Source: Excoecaria cochinchinensis (lineage: Eukaryota > Streptophyta > Magnoliopsida > Malpighiales > Euphorbiaceae). From it: 64,000 nt of DNA. The DNA lies in the NCBI GenBank assembly GCA_947683425.1, contig CANTUQ010000004.1:7664001-7728000 (forward strand), given 5' to 3'. Below, piece after piece: positions 50,521-63,405 of this stretch; position 1 is the first letter of the stretch, and each line of letters begins with the position of its first letter. Both the position numbers and the translations under genes were made by a program. The notes beneath the pieces were generated by a model. The model had not been told where the DNA came from, did not search any database, and was given only the letters and a program-made list of their open reading frames with translations.

Positions 50521-52000
50521 ATTATCTATCTGATGTGATTTCAGCCACTGTAGCAAAGCGGTTGATCAAAAAAGGATGTGTTGCTTACATTGTTTACATA
50601 ATGGATATGAAGAAGGAAATTTCGAAAGTAACTGATGTACCAATAGTGAATGAATTTCTAGATGTCTTCCCTAATAAACTTCCAGGTTTGCCACCTAACA
50701 GGGAGATTGAGTTTTCTATTGATCTGATTCTAGGTACTGTGCCTATTTCTATTGCCCCATATAAAATGGCGCAAGCAGAATTGAAAGAATTGAAAGTCCA
50801 GTTGCAAGAATTACTTGAGAAAGGCTTCATTAGACCAAGTACATCGCCATGGGGAGCACCAGTGTTATTCGTGAAAAAAAAGATGGGTCACTTAGGCTAT
50901 GTATTGATTATAGGCAGTTGAATAAATTGACAATCAAGAACAAGTATCCTCTTCCTCGCATTGAAGATTTGTTTGATCAATTGAAATGTGCAGGCATGTT
51001 TTCCAAGATTGATTTGAGATCAGGTTATCATCAGTTGAAAATAAAAGAAGTAAATGTGCTTAAAACTGCCTTTCGTACCAGATATGGGCATTATGAGTCT
51101 TTGGTAATGCCTTTTGGACTTACAAATGCACCCGCAACTTTCATGCATCTTATGAATCGGATCTTTGATCCCTATCTGGACTAGTTTGTAGTAGTCTTTA
51201 TCGATGACATTTCGGTGTATTCAAAGACTCCGGAAGAGCATGATTATCACTTGCGAATTGTTCTACAGACTCTCAGGGATAAAAAGCTGTATTCCAAATT
51301 CAGTAAGTGTGAGTTTTGGTTGAATAAAGTATCATTTCTAGGCAATATAGTGTCAGCTAAAGGCATTAAAGTAAATCCTAATAAAATTGAAGCGTTATTG
51401 CAATGGAGAACACCCAAGAATATTACAGAAATCAAAAGTTTCTTGGGTTTAGCAAGCTACTACAGAAGATTTGTTAAAGGCTTTTGTATTATTGCAGCGC
51501 CTTTAACTCATCTATTGCAAAAAAATGTCAGAATCGAGTGCACTGATACGTGTCAAGCCAATTTTGACAAGCTTAAGAAGTTGTTGACCGAAGCTCCAGT
51601 GTTAACACAACCTGAATCAGGTAAAGACTTAACTATCTACAGTGATGCATCTTTGAATGGATTGGGTTGTGTACTTATGCATGATGGAAAAGTGGTCACT
51701 TATGCTTCATGACAGCTTAAGAATCATGAAAAGAATTACCCTACCCATGATCTTTAGCCGGCAGCAATAGTGTTTGCATTAAAAATATAGAGGTATTAAT
51801 TGTATTGTGAAAAGTGTTACATCTTCACAGTTAATAAGAGCTTGAAGTACTTGCTTATTCAGAAAGAACTTAATCTTAGACAACGAAGATGGCTCAAGTT
51901 AATTAAAGATTATGAATGTTATATCGACTACTATCCAGGAAAGGCCAACATTGTAGCTGATTCACTCAGTAGAAAGTTCATGACAGTGTTGAGACCTATG
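50520..52000 (+). pseudogene. Element A reverse transcriptase and RNase H (broken)
   Basis: The polymerase motifs are clear: EFLDVFPNKLPGLPP, GFIRPSTSPWGAPVLFVKKK, LRLCIDYRQLNKLT, FSKIDLRSGYHQ, MPFGLTNAPATF and VVVFIDDISVYSK with the catalytic Asp pair kept. A frameshift lies in the A-run near 50876 and a stop just before VVVFIDD (51182). RNase H follows with LTIYSDASLNGLGCVL, a stop after VTYAS, and the ADSLSRK end near 51970. Confidence 0.93.
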
Positions 52001-52224
52001 AATGTGAAGCTAAATGTGGCTAATAATGGAGCATTGATAGCAGAGTTACAAATAAAGCCTAATTTTATGCAACAAGTAAAAGCTGCTCAGAGACAAGATG
52101 ACAAGTTATCTTCTTTGATGGATCGAGTGAAGGTTAGTGACAGTGGTGATTATTCTTTAGCTTCAGATGGCAATCTTTATTATAAACATCGATTGTGTGT
52201 GCCCTATCAGTCTGATTTGAAAAG

Positions 52225-53470
52225 AGTATTCTGATAGAAGCTCATCACAGCAGTTATGCTATGCATCCAGGCTGTAATAAAATGTATCAAGATTTGAAGA
52301 TGCATTATTGGTGGCCAGGATTTGTGAGTAAATGTCTAATATGTCAACGGGGTTAAAGTAGAACATCAAGTGCCATCCGGGTTACTTCAACCTATCTTTG
52401 TACTCGAATAGAAATGGGATCGAGTGACCATGGATTTTATAACAGGGCTACCACTCACCCGAAGGAAGCATGATACAATTTGGGTAATTATTGATAGGCT
52501 TACTAAATCAGCTCACTTTTTACCAGTGAGAATGAATTATCCATTGACTAAATTGGCTGAGATCTATATTAATGAGATAGTGAGGCTACATGGAGTGCCA
52601 TGCTCTATTATATCTGATATAGATGCATGGTTCACTTCTCAGTTTTGGAAGAAACTTCAAGAAGCCTTAAGTACTAAACTACATTTCATCCGCAGAAAGA
52701 TGGGCAATCAGAGCGAGTCATCCAGATACTCGAGGATATGTTAAGATGTCGTGTTCTTGAGTTCAAGAATAGTTGGGAAAGGTATCTACCATTGGCTGAA
52801 TTCACTTACAACAATAACTATCAGTCTAGCATCAAGATGGCTCCATATGAAGCGTTATATGGGAGGAAGTGTAAGGCTCCTTTATGTTAGACAGAGTTAA
52901 GTGAAAACAAGCTTGTAAGGTCAGATTTGATTCGAGAAACAGAAGAGAAAGTCCGTGTGATTAAGAATTAATTGAAATAGGATAGTGATAGATAAAAGTC
53001 TTATACTGACTTGAAAAGAAGAGATATAGAATTTCAAGTGGGTGAAAAATTATTCTTAAAGGTTTCTCCATGGAAGAGAATTCTCGGGTTCAGAAAGAAG
53101 GGTAAACTGAGTCCGAGATTCATTGGACCCTATGAGAAGTGCAACGAGTGGGACCAGTAGCTTATAGATTAAAGCTACCACAAGCATTGGAGAAGAATCA
53201 TGATGTATTTCATGTATCGATTCTATGAAGATACACATCAGATCTTAGTCACGTGATAACACTAGAAGAGATAGAAGTGCAGCCTGACATGACATATGAA
53301 GAATACCCAGTGAAGATTCTAGCAAGAGAAGTCAGACAACTCAAAAATAAACAAATTTCTCTTGTGAAAGTGCTATGGAATCATCATAATGTGGAAGAAG
53401 CGACTTGAGAACCCGAAGTGGCTATTCAACAGCAATATCCGTAGCTTTTTAATTAAGGTAAATTTCAAGG
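52225..53470 (+). pseudogene. Element A integrase with chromodomain-like C-terminus (broken)
   Basis: A zinc-binding remnant (AHHSSYAMHPG, CLICQRG) is followed by the core with VTMDFITGLPLTR, VIIDRLTKSAHFLPV and LHGVPCSIISDIDAWFTSQFW. A frameshift lies after KLHF and the third acidic residue region is decayed. Next come WERYLPLAEFTYNNNYQSS and YEALYGRKC. The tail reads LEEIEVQPDMTYEEYPVKI, then LVKVLWNHHNVEEAT, the chromodomain-type region of the Tekay/Del clade that guides integration to heterochromatin. At least ten stops are present. Confidence 0.9.
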
Positions 53471-53479
53471 ATGAAATTT

Positions 53480-53499
53480 TCTTTTTAGTGGGGTAGAAT
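53480..53499 (+). other. Element A polypurine tract
   Basis: TTTTAGTGGGGTAGAAT lies just before the 3' LTR start TATAATGGCCC. Confidence 0.75.
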
Positions 53500-56400
53500 T
53501 ATAATGGCCCAAAAATAACTATTTTCATGAATAGTAATTGTGGGGCCATGAATAGTAAAAATGGGTCTGTGAATAGTAAATGTAGGCCCATGAATAGTGA
53601 CTTCATCCGGGTGAATAGTGACTGTAGGCCCATGAATAGTGATATTAGGATGAATAGTAATCCAAAAATATTTTTTTTAACCATTAGAAAGAGGAGGTTA
53701 GTACAAAAGTGAGGTCATATAGGCATTTGAAAGTTAAAACGAAGTTAACCTCTAGTTCGATTCAAATGGTAATCAAGTTTGACTTAATTTTTAAAAATAG
53801 AAAATGAAGTTTAAATGAAGTTTTGTGGAGAATGAAATTTTTTTTAATAATTTTTAGTAATTTTTGACAGTATTTGAATGATGTTTTACGGCAGAACCGC
53901 AATTATCGAATCGAACCGATTTAAATGAACTGGACTACAAATGGACTTTGATTGAGTTAAAATTTTGCAGGGAGGCTATTTTATATATTTTACGTATGAT
54001 GGAATTTATTGGGGGTAAAAATGAGTTGAGGAACATATAAATGCTTTAAAATAGTGGAAATTGATCGAAAAACCAAAATTTTAGTTCAAACCGATTGGAC
54101 TGGTTTGGCTCATTTTCAGCTTATAAAAGGAGTTAAGAGGCCAAATATTTCCATATTTCTCTAGCCTCCACCAGCTCCTCCTTCTATCTTCTTGACCGAA
54201 TTGATGTTCTCCCTTTCTCCAAAATTTTTCTCTACTTCTTCTTCAATTTTTCCCCAAATTTTAACCTCCTAAATAAACTTCAGCCTCTCTACAACATAAA
54301 AATAGAAATTTGAGTTCATTTGGAGCATTAGAAGTGGGTAAATCTAAGTGTTTAAAGTTTAGGTGTGATTTTTAGGTAAATGATCTAGGTATTTTTAATT
54401 TGGTTTAAGGGTTCATATAGGTATTTTTAAGGGTTTAGAACATGATTGTGAAGTTATTTTGTAAAAAGAAACCATAGATTTGATGATTGTCCCTTGTTTA
54501 AATTCGGCCACCATAGGTTCTTCAAGGGAGGAAGGTTGTTCCAAAGCCAAAGGAAAGGAAAAGGAAGCTTAGGGAGTGTAGAAGAAGGATTTGAGGTTTG
54601 TGGTTACAAAATCCCTTCATTTCCATTGATTATATAGGTATTTTAGGTTATGTTTAAGTGTGAACATATAATTAAGGCATGTTTAATTAAATCTAACTTG
54701 ATAAATATGATTAATGGACTTAAATTAATATATATGTGTGTTTAAAATAAATTAGACAAATTTAGTATGAAAAGTCCTAGTGAGGTCGAATTGAATTATG
54801 AAGAAATTATGCATGATTAATGATAAATATGGCATATAAATGATACTTATGATTAATATAACATGTAAATTGAATAGTTGAATGATTAAATAAATTTAAA
54901 GTGAACAAAATGAAAAGATGTTACCTTGGCCGAATGGTATATGTGATGTGTAACTAAGGTATATTTTGATGATTTATGGTATATTATAGTATATAATGAT
55001 TAATTAATAATAAATGAGTGTGTATACAAAATTATTAGTGAAAATGATGACTTGGTCGAATATAACATGTTGATATATTAAGTGATATAAGTGAAATTTT
55101 GATAATAATTGCCCTTAGTAGTGTTCTGGTATGAAAATCTAGCCAAGGATATAATTGGCTAGCCATAGGGATTCCACACCGCGGTTCGAGTCATGGCGAC
55201 TCGTTAAAGATAGGCCAATGACAGTCTGTCTCAGTGAATAGTATATTCAGTGATAAGTGTAGTACAGTGCAGTGAGGAATAGTCTCATTGGGATCATTCT
55301 ATAGTGTAGTGGATCTGTGGGGTCCACGTCCCGCATATCCATTCAGCAAATTTCTACCGGGTGTATACTAGGGGCATAATGGTAATTATGCAATAATATT
55401 GTTAAAATAGTAATAAATGAGAAAATAAGTGAAAACGGGACTAAAATGAAGAATATAAAAAGTTTAGGGGTAAAATGGTAATTTTACATTTAACAGTGAA
55501 AAATAATGGTAATTGGATAAAAAGAGTAATAATAAGGGTAATTGTGTAAATAAGTGAAAATACAGGGACTAAACGGTAATTTGGTATAAAAGTGGTAAAA
55601 TAAGGACTAAAGTGTAATTTGGTAAATTATAAAGGGATAAAAGAGAGAAAGAAAAATAAATGAGGGAAAAATGGTAATTAAAGTGTAACTAAGGGTATTT
55701 TGGTAATTAGGTGAAATTAAGGACATGAATGGAATTAGTGAAAAGATAGGGACAGAGATGTAATTATTGAAAACATAAGGACATAGATGTAATTAATGAG
55801 AAGATTGGGACATAATTGGAATTATTAAAAAAGATTAAGGACTTAAATGTAATTAGTGAAATTGTAAGGTTAATTAAAGAATTAAGGTATAATTAATGAC
55901 TTATGTAAATAAATAAATAAATAAATATGTAAATTAATTAAAGTATTTAAGTATATAAATATAATGTATGAAAATAAAGTAAAAATACGGAATTAAGAAA
56001 ATAATTAATTAGTTAGTGAAAATTTATGGATTAATAACTACTACTAAGCATAATTAATGCTCAGCACGCAGTTTATTTTGACTGCGTGTAGGTATGCTGT
56101 AGGTCGGAGCAAGCATGCTTCAAAAGATTTGGGAGCAGAGCAGTGAAGGAATCACAAGATAATTTATGTATGGTTTGTGGCATGTATATAAATAAGAAGT
56201 TGGTTTGCGTATTTGAATATGTATAAATATCTGGGTATTGGTATATCTCTGTCATGAGTAAATATTTTAGACTGTTAATAATTTGGGAAGTATGTGATAT
56301 TATTAATGTGCCCTTGCCATGGCTGTGGTTGTTTAAAATTGCAGGATTGGGTAGGTAAAAGTACAAGCAGGTATACTGGCAAAATGTTGACTAAATGAAA

Positions 56401-56590
56401 AGTAACATTAGATAGTTATAAGTTAAATTAAATAGTAATAAGTTAAATTAATAAGTTATAATTTGTTAAGTGAGATTAAAGATAAGTGTAGAAAAAAAAA
56501 CCTACGAATCTATATAGTGTATGATAGTGTATGTTGGTGTAGTGTTGTGACATCCGATATTCATATCACATACGGGTATAGGGTGTTACA
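53500..56590 (+). repeat. Element A 3' LTR
   Basis: It is about 3.1 kb, starting TATAATGGCCC (TG changed to TA) and ending GGGTGTTACA. It carries a minisatellite near its start, the conserved CTATGGCTAGCCA-type block near 55130-55380, and a well-kept two-hairpin module at 56040-56095 (arms CACGCAGT and ACTGCGTG). Confidence 0.92.
53527..53662 (+). repeat. GAATAGT minisatellite in A LTR U3
   Basis: About six copies of a unit of roughly 20-27 bases, each with RTGAATAGT and usually GGCCC. The position close to the LTR start is where enhancer repeats often sit. Confidence 0.85.
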
Positions 56591-59500
56591 GCCTCTCCCT
56601 TCTCCTATCAAGGCCGAATTGAAGTTTTTTTTTTCTCTCCCCCATTTTTCTTCCAATTTCATCCCATCTCTCCCCAAATTTCTGCCTCCTAGACAAACTT
56701 CAGCGCTCTATAAGATAAAGACAATAAATAGAATCCATTTGGAGCATTGGATGTGGGAAAATCTAAGTGTACAAGGTTTAGGGTCAAATTTGAGGTAAGA
56801 ATTTTAGGTATTTTTAATTAGGATTAAGGGGGTTCATATAGGTTTTTTCAAGGGTGTACAACATGATTATGAAGTTGTAAAAAGGAAGTATAGATTTGAT
56901 GATATTTCAGTGTTCATATTAGGCCACCATAGGTGCACAAGGTATGTAACACCCCCTACCCATACGTAAGCAACCCCATCCGATAAGGAGTGAGACGCCG
57001 TATGAGTAAAGGTGTCACCAAACAGATACAAAGCAAATCATACATTTATTCATAACATACATACTGAAATATAGGTTAATTAAAAACTTTTTAAAGGAAA
57101 GAAAAGCAATAGCTGATCATACATTAATATAACAAAACCATTACAATAATGTTCTGATCAACTAGCTGAAACAAAAGATGTTACACATCCAAAGTATAAG
57201 TACAATAGCGGAAGCTGAAACAAAACTGATACAAGAGAGTTCTTTACAAAAAGAATCATCAAAGATTACAAACTGAGCCCTACACTAAACCTTCTGTGTT
57301 GGCTTGACGGCGGCGACTCTCTCAAAGCAAAACTCCTTCCGCACCTGCACGGGTAAAAACACCGTGCTAAGCGATAAACGCTTAGTGGGGAAACACACAT
57401 AAAATATGGACGGCCATTCACAATGGTTGTCAAGGCATAACACATTCACAATGGCAAAATGCAATAGTTCATAATATAATTCATAAGAACATACTCACAA
57501 CTTAAAAGCCATACATTCTGCATCTCAAATTCATATCCATTTCCATATTAGTTGAACATACATTTCATCAATATACTCATACAGATATCACATGTATATA
57601 GTCATAAGAGTAGAGCAAACAAATCGAACACCAAAAGAACACCTGCTGACTCTGGGTAGTGGATAACGAGTGTACAGACAGTATTTTACGGGTACGAGCC
57701 GATTACAGACAGTACCTTACGGGTACGAATCGAGAAAACTATTTTACTTATAACTTTTACAAATCATTTTCAAAAGGGACCTTAAACAAGATCCTTACAC
57801 AATAGGGTTCGCGAGGAACCAAACGAGGACCTAATCGGGGTCCAAACGAAACAAAGGGCTGCAGCTAAAAGACTCTATTAGGCATGCCTAACTATCCACT
57901 TACTTGACTCTAGCAGGTTATGCGTCATTCAAATCATATTTCAGAACACAATATATAATTCATCTGAAGAATCATGGTATCACTCATATCAAAGCATATA
58001 AAAGTATGACATGCATTAAACAGCAGTATAAGTCCATTCGGGAGAATTACGGAATTCATTGTTGAGTTAAAACCAGGAAATTTCAGAAAATAGGCCAAAC
58101 GGAGGTGACCAACAAGGTTGGCCGGTCACGAGTCGTGACTGGCATCACAACTCGTGACTGGCATCCTTCACAAGCCGGTCACTAGTCGTGACTGGGAGTC
58201 ACGTCTCGTGACTGGCTCTCTTCCTTCGCTAGTCACGCGACGTGACTTGTCCCTTCTCTCTCGCTGGTCACGAGTCGTGACTGGGTGTCACGTCTCGTGA
58301 CTGGCTTCTTTAGGGCTGGTCATGCGTGACTGTCTCAGGCCGGTCACGAGTCGTGACTGGGAGTCACGCCTCGTGACTTCCTTCTTCTTGGCTGGTCGCG
58401 AGTTGTGACAGGCAGTCACAACTCGTGACTAGCTTCTATCTGGCAGGTCACGAGTCGTGACTGTAAGTCACGTCTCGTGACTTGCCTCTCTCTTGGATAG
58501 TCACGCGACAGATACAGCAAAATGGGAATTTTGTACAGTAACACGATTTTCCAGTTTTCCAGAATTTTCCCAGAACACAGAAATCAACTCCAAACTTGAA
58601 TCAAAATCACACAAATCAATTCCTACCTTCCAGAAGATCATTTAAGCATCAAAATGACATATAATAACTTAATTCAACACTCATCACAACCAAAATCATA
58701 CATTACCACATTCAAGAACATAAACCCTAGAATTTTACAGTAAGTTCAAATCAAGCACAATCCACTATCAAAAATCCCAAACCTTAAATTCTAAGCTTCA
58801 ATCACTTAGCTCCACTCGTCCCAGCAACCTCCTTGCCCTTGGGATCGCGAGGGGCCTCAGCTAAACGCAACAAATCAAAGAATACCCAACAATGCAAACC
58901 CTAAGTTAAATCTAAACCCAAAGAAGGAAAGATGAAACAAATGAGAGAACAAAATGAGAAGAATACAACTACTTGCCATAGAAGATGCAAAGAGATAATT
59001 AACTTCACCAATAAAGTCTTGAATCCACAATGCAGTACTTAGAGTGAAGAAAATGAAGAAGAAGAAGGTGAGGGAAGGAGAAAACGTGAATCTGCTATTT
59101 TCCCTTCTTTCTTCCCTTTTTCTTTTTCTTTTCTTTGCCCTAAGTATGTGTCCATTTCCTATTGGTGAAGCTAACCACTCACACCAAACTAACATGCACT
59201 ACACACACCTAATACTTTCCCAACTAATGCACACCCTACAATGGTATGAACACACACACACAAGCATATCCCAACTTAAAACACCATAAAATGATATGCT
59301 CAAGTACACACAACTACTACCCAATTAATTCACACCCTAAAGCCATATATGCACCCACATACTAACAAAACCCAAAAACATGCATTTTTTTTTACCAAAA
59401 TACCCTTATGTTATTCCAAACACATACAAATGCATGCTCACACAGACAGGCTCATTCTACTAGGGGGCAAACGGGGTGTGACAAGGTAAGGAAGTTGTTC

Positions 59501-61506
59501 TCAAGCTAAAGGAAAGGAAAATGAAGTTTAGAGAGCCTAGAGCAAGAATTTGAGGTTTATGGTTACAAAATCCTTTCATTTCTATTGATTATGTTAATGT
59601 TTTAGGTTATGTCTAAGTATAAAATTGTGATTAAGGTATTTTTAATTGAATCTAACTTGATAAACTTGATTAGTGGACTTAAATAAGCCTATGGATGTGT
59701 TTAAAATGAATTAAATAAATTTAGTTTGAAAACCCTAAGTGAGGTCGAATTGAACTATGAAGAAATTATGCATGAATATTGATAATTATGGCATGTAAAT
59801 GATGTTTATGATAAGTATAACATGTAATTTGGATGATTGAGTGGTTAAATGAATTTAAAGTGAACGTGGTGGAAAGATGGTACCTTGGCCGAATTGGATA
59901 CATGGGGTTTTTAATGTGCATTTTGAGGATTTATCCTATGTAATGGCATAAAATGATTAAATAATGATAAATGAGTGTGTATGCAAATTTATAAGTGAAA
60001 TTCATATCATGGCCGAATGATGCATGTTAACATACTATGAATTTAAGTAAATTTTTAATGATAATTGCCCTTAGTAGTAGTCTGGTATTTAAATCTAGTC
60101 CAGGAAATAATTTGCTAGCCATAGGGATTCCACACCGCGGTTCGAGTCATGATGACTTGTTATTGATAGGCCAATGAAAGTCTGTCTCAGTGTATATTGT
60201 ATTCAGTGATCAATGTAGTGCAGTGCAGTGAAAGATGGTGTCGTTGAGATCATTCTATAATGTAGTGGATCTGTGAGATTCGTGCTCCATATATCCAGTC
60301 AGTAGATTTCTACCGGGTGTATACTAGGGGCATTAAAATAGTGATTAATAAGAAAATAAGTGAAAAATGATTAATAAGAAAATAAGTGAAAAATGGATTA
60401 AATTAAAAGAAATAGAAAGTTTGGGGGTAAAATGGTAATTTTACACTTAATAGTAAAAAATGGAGTAAATTGGGTAAAAAGTGTAATAAAAAGGGTAATG
60501 GTGTAAATAAGTGAAAATGTATTGACTAAATGGTAATTTGGAGTAAAAGTGAAAAAGTAGGGACTAAAATGTAATTTGGTAAATTGTAAATGGTAAAAAG
60601 TGGGAAATAAGAATAAATGAGGGCAAATTTGTAATTTAAGTATAATTAAGTGAAATAAGGGACATAAATGGAATTATTCAATAAGTTAAGGACATTATTG
60701 GAAATATTAAAAATTTGGGACATAAATGTAATATGGGAAAAGATTAAGGACCTAAATGTAATTATTGAAATTATAAGTTTTAATTAAAGGATTAAAATGA
60801 AAATAGTGAATAATGTGAGTTAATAAGTAATTATGTAATAAATTAATGCATTTATTGGCTAAATATTAACAATACATTAAATAGAATATAATAATATAAT
60901 TAAGTAAATAATAATTTAGGTTATGGAAATTTATGGATTTGTAACCACCACTGGACATATTAATAGTCAGCACGTAGTTTATATTAACTACGTGTAGGTA
61001 CGCCGTAGGTTGGAGCAAGCATACCTTAGGAGTTGGGAGCAAGCAGTGGAGAAATTACAAGCTATATTTTGTATGTTATATATATATTGGCATGTATATA
61101 AGTATTAAGTTTGGAATGTTTGGAAAATATGTATGAGTAGATGACTGTTAATGGTATAACTCTGTGAATGAATATTTTGGACTGTTGATGGTATGAGATA
61201 TATGCTATTGTTGTTGTGCCCTTGCCCGGGCTGCAGTTGTTTGAATTTGCAGGTTTGGGTAGGTAAAAATACAAGCCGTTATACTGCCGAAATTTTGACC
61301 AAATGAATAGTAACGTTAGACAGTTATAGGTTAATCGGCAAGTTAAGTTAATAAATTAAAATTGGTTAAGTGAGTTTAAGAGTAAGTGTGGAAAAAAAAT
61401 TTACCCACAAACTTGAAGTTAGACTTAGGCCAATCTTGAAACCATCATGGAAATCACACAGCGATAATAAGTCGGTAGTGTACGTATAGGGTATAAGGGT
61501 GTTACA
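56591..61506 (+). repeat. LTR F (3' part), host of element A, split by G
   Basis: It belongs to the same broad family as the A LTR; its sequence at 56591-56944 resembles 54165-54540. It ends AGGGTGTTACA at 61506. The left part lies before the window, since A is inserted in it. The hairpin module is at 60945-61000 with arms CACGTAGTT and AACTACGTG. Confidence 0.87.
56945..59483 (-). repeat. Solo LTR G nested in F
   Basis: It starts TGTAACACCCCCTACCC and ends GGGGTGTGACA, with TSD AGGTA at 56940-56944 and 59484-59488; it is 2539 bp. It has the module at 57345-57385, a hairpin domain at 57645-57900 and a dense GTCACGAGTCGTGAC-type cluster at 58122-58506. It is closest to K. Confidence 0.94.
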
Positions 61507-61628
61507 GGATCACCCTAAGCGGGACCTAATCCTTCTTCTGGAGGTCGCTCAAGTGCAGACTGATTAACTCTCACGGGATTTACACTTTTCATCGTCTCAC
61601 CTATCTCTTTGCTTGGATCTGACTCCAT
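61507..61628 (-). pseudogene. Element H gag, N-terminal stub
   Basis: From the ATG at 61628 the frame reads MESDPSKEIGETMKSVNPV and continues about 38 codons to a stop, then meets LTR F. The MESDPS start and the following GET/GDTM spacing match gag of element O, so H belongs to the same lineage. F interrupts it. Confidence 0.8.
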
Positions 61629-61734
61629 CTATACTCTACACAAGACAACATTTGCATTAGGCCACAACTCTAGACAAACTCACATACATCTAATCTATAC
61701 TCTAACATCCTATCGTCCTGAATCATCTACCTAA

Positions 61735-61748
61735 GCTCTGATAACATA
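61735..61748 (-). other. Primer binding site of element H
   Basis: On the minus strand TGTTATCAGAGC is one base off the initiator-Met site and lies a few bases from the 5' LTR. Confidence 0.8.
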
Positions 61749-61885
61749 AACTTGTAATGCCCCGATACCCCTTGGGAGGATATCGGAGTCACTATGTGCA
61801 CGAACACACATACAATATGATTATCATAAACTATAGCGGAAGAAACATCATTAAAGCAAACACACTTTTTCATAAACAACTTAAT

Positions 61886-61888
<3 letters not shown>

Positions 61889-61941
<53 letters not shown>
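61889..61941. repeat. (TA)n microsatellite in H LTR
   Basis: About 53 bases of TA repeat between two AT-rich segments of the H LTR. Confidence 0.95.
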
Positions 61942-61946
<5 letters not shown>

Positions 61947-63405
61947 CAAGTTACAAAAATATCATTATCCAAATTACATGATTACATGCCTCTACTATCG
62001 TTATACATTAAACTACACTAAATATTCTTTTCATAAATACTCCACTTAATATTACAAAAAGAATCATGCACAAAAGCAAAAACTCCACTTCACAACTCCT
62101 AGTGGCCAGCAAATGAACGACTCCCTAAACCGAACTGAATCTGCAAACCTACACGGGAAAGACACCCGTGCTAAGCGAAAACGCTTAGTGGGGATATACA
62201 GATACACTAGACATCTAACGAAGTCACAAACATAATACAACATGCATATCAAAAGTCATGATTATCACATATTAACATAAAAAAAACATATAATCTTTCA
62301 TAAATATAACTTCTAGCAATAAATTTAACATATATTTAATTGACATTTATCCTTGCATGCCGATATAATAACATGTATGCACACTTTGCTTACCACATGC
62401 CTTTATCATATACAATCATATATGCATGTACAAATTCTCTAGCTTTAACATCTATGATAAAGGCTAAGTTCTAACATATCACTACATCTCATATATAGTC
62501 ATAGACATGTACATTTGTATATATACATAGATCATAACTCTACTTATTCACTCACAAGTGTATAATAACTATAGCCTGAATTCACATTAATGGTGGATAC
62601 AGGTGCTCTAGATACTGACTAGCAGTACCAAACATTTAGAGACTAAAGTCTCAGATCTTTAGATACCCGAAGGTAACAAGCTCTAGACCCAAACGGGCCA
62701 ACTCTAGCAGTTGCAAACTCTAACCCTTTATAAGCATACTTATCTGTCCACTATTATGAATCCTTCAGGCTTATCATATATATTTACGTATAAACTCTAT
62801 TCATAATATCACATACTTTACATTTATTCAAATATCCAAACAAATTATTACACATCAACTCAATTCATGTAATAACTAAGCAAACCATCAAGCATATGAT
62901 TCATATTTTCATTTATGCAATCACATATAAACTTTACCATGCACGGTCATACATAATCCAATGCACTATTACATACAAATAGGACAAAAGGCTTATAGTC
63001 CAAACACTCGAAATAATATCGCGCTCGCCACAGAGTCCAGAACATCCAGCTGTCGCGCTTGCAGGCAATATCGCACTTGCGATAGAATGCTAAAGTAGCT
63101 TCTATAGTGCTCACGACGGAGCTCGCGCTTGCGACAAGGCTCAGCAAAGCAAAACTCACCCAAGGAGTATTCTGTCATACTCAAGATAGAACCGAACTTT
63201 GTGTTGAAACTCTAAGCCACACACTCAAAAGCACAAACTTCCCACTTACCAACCTATACTCAGATGCATAACTTATAAACCATCCAAACCATGCAATATA
63301 CTCTACAAATCTATAAAATTCATCTATAGACAAAATCAAATATCCATACCGACCAAATGACCTTCAAACAATATAGTCATAAACAAATACTTTACATGCA
63401 CAATC

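Noticed and set aside
55165..55205. GGTTCGAGTC resembling a tRNA B box in the A LTR
   Set aside because: No A box at the right distance and no cloverleaf; the stretch is part of a conserved LTR block with other stems.
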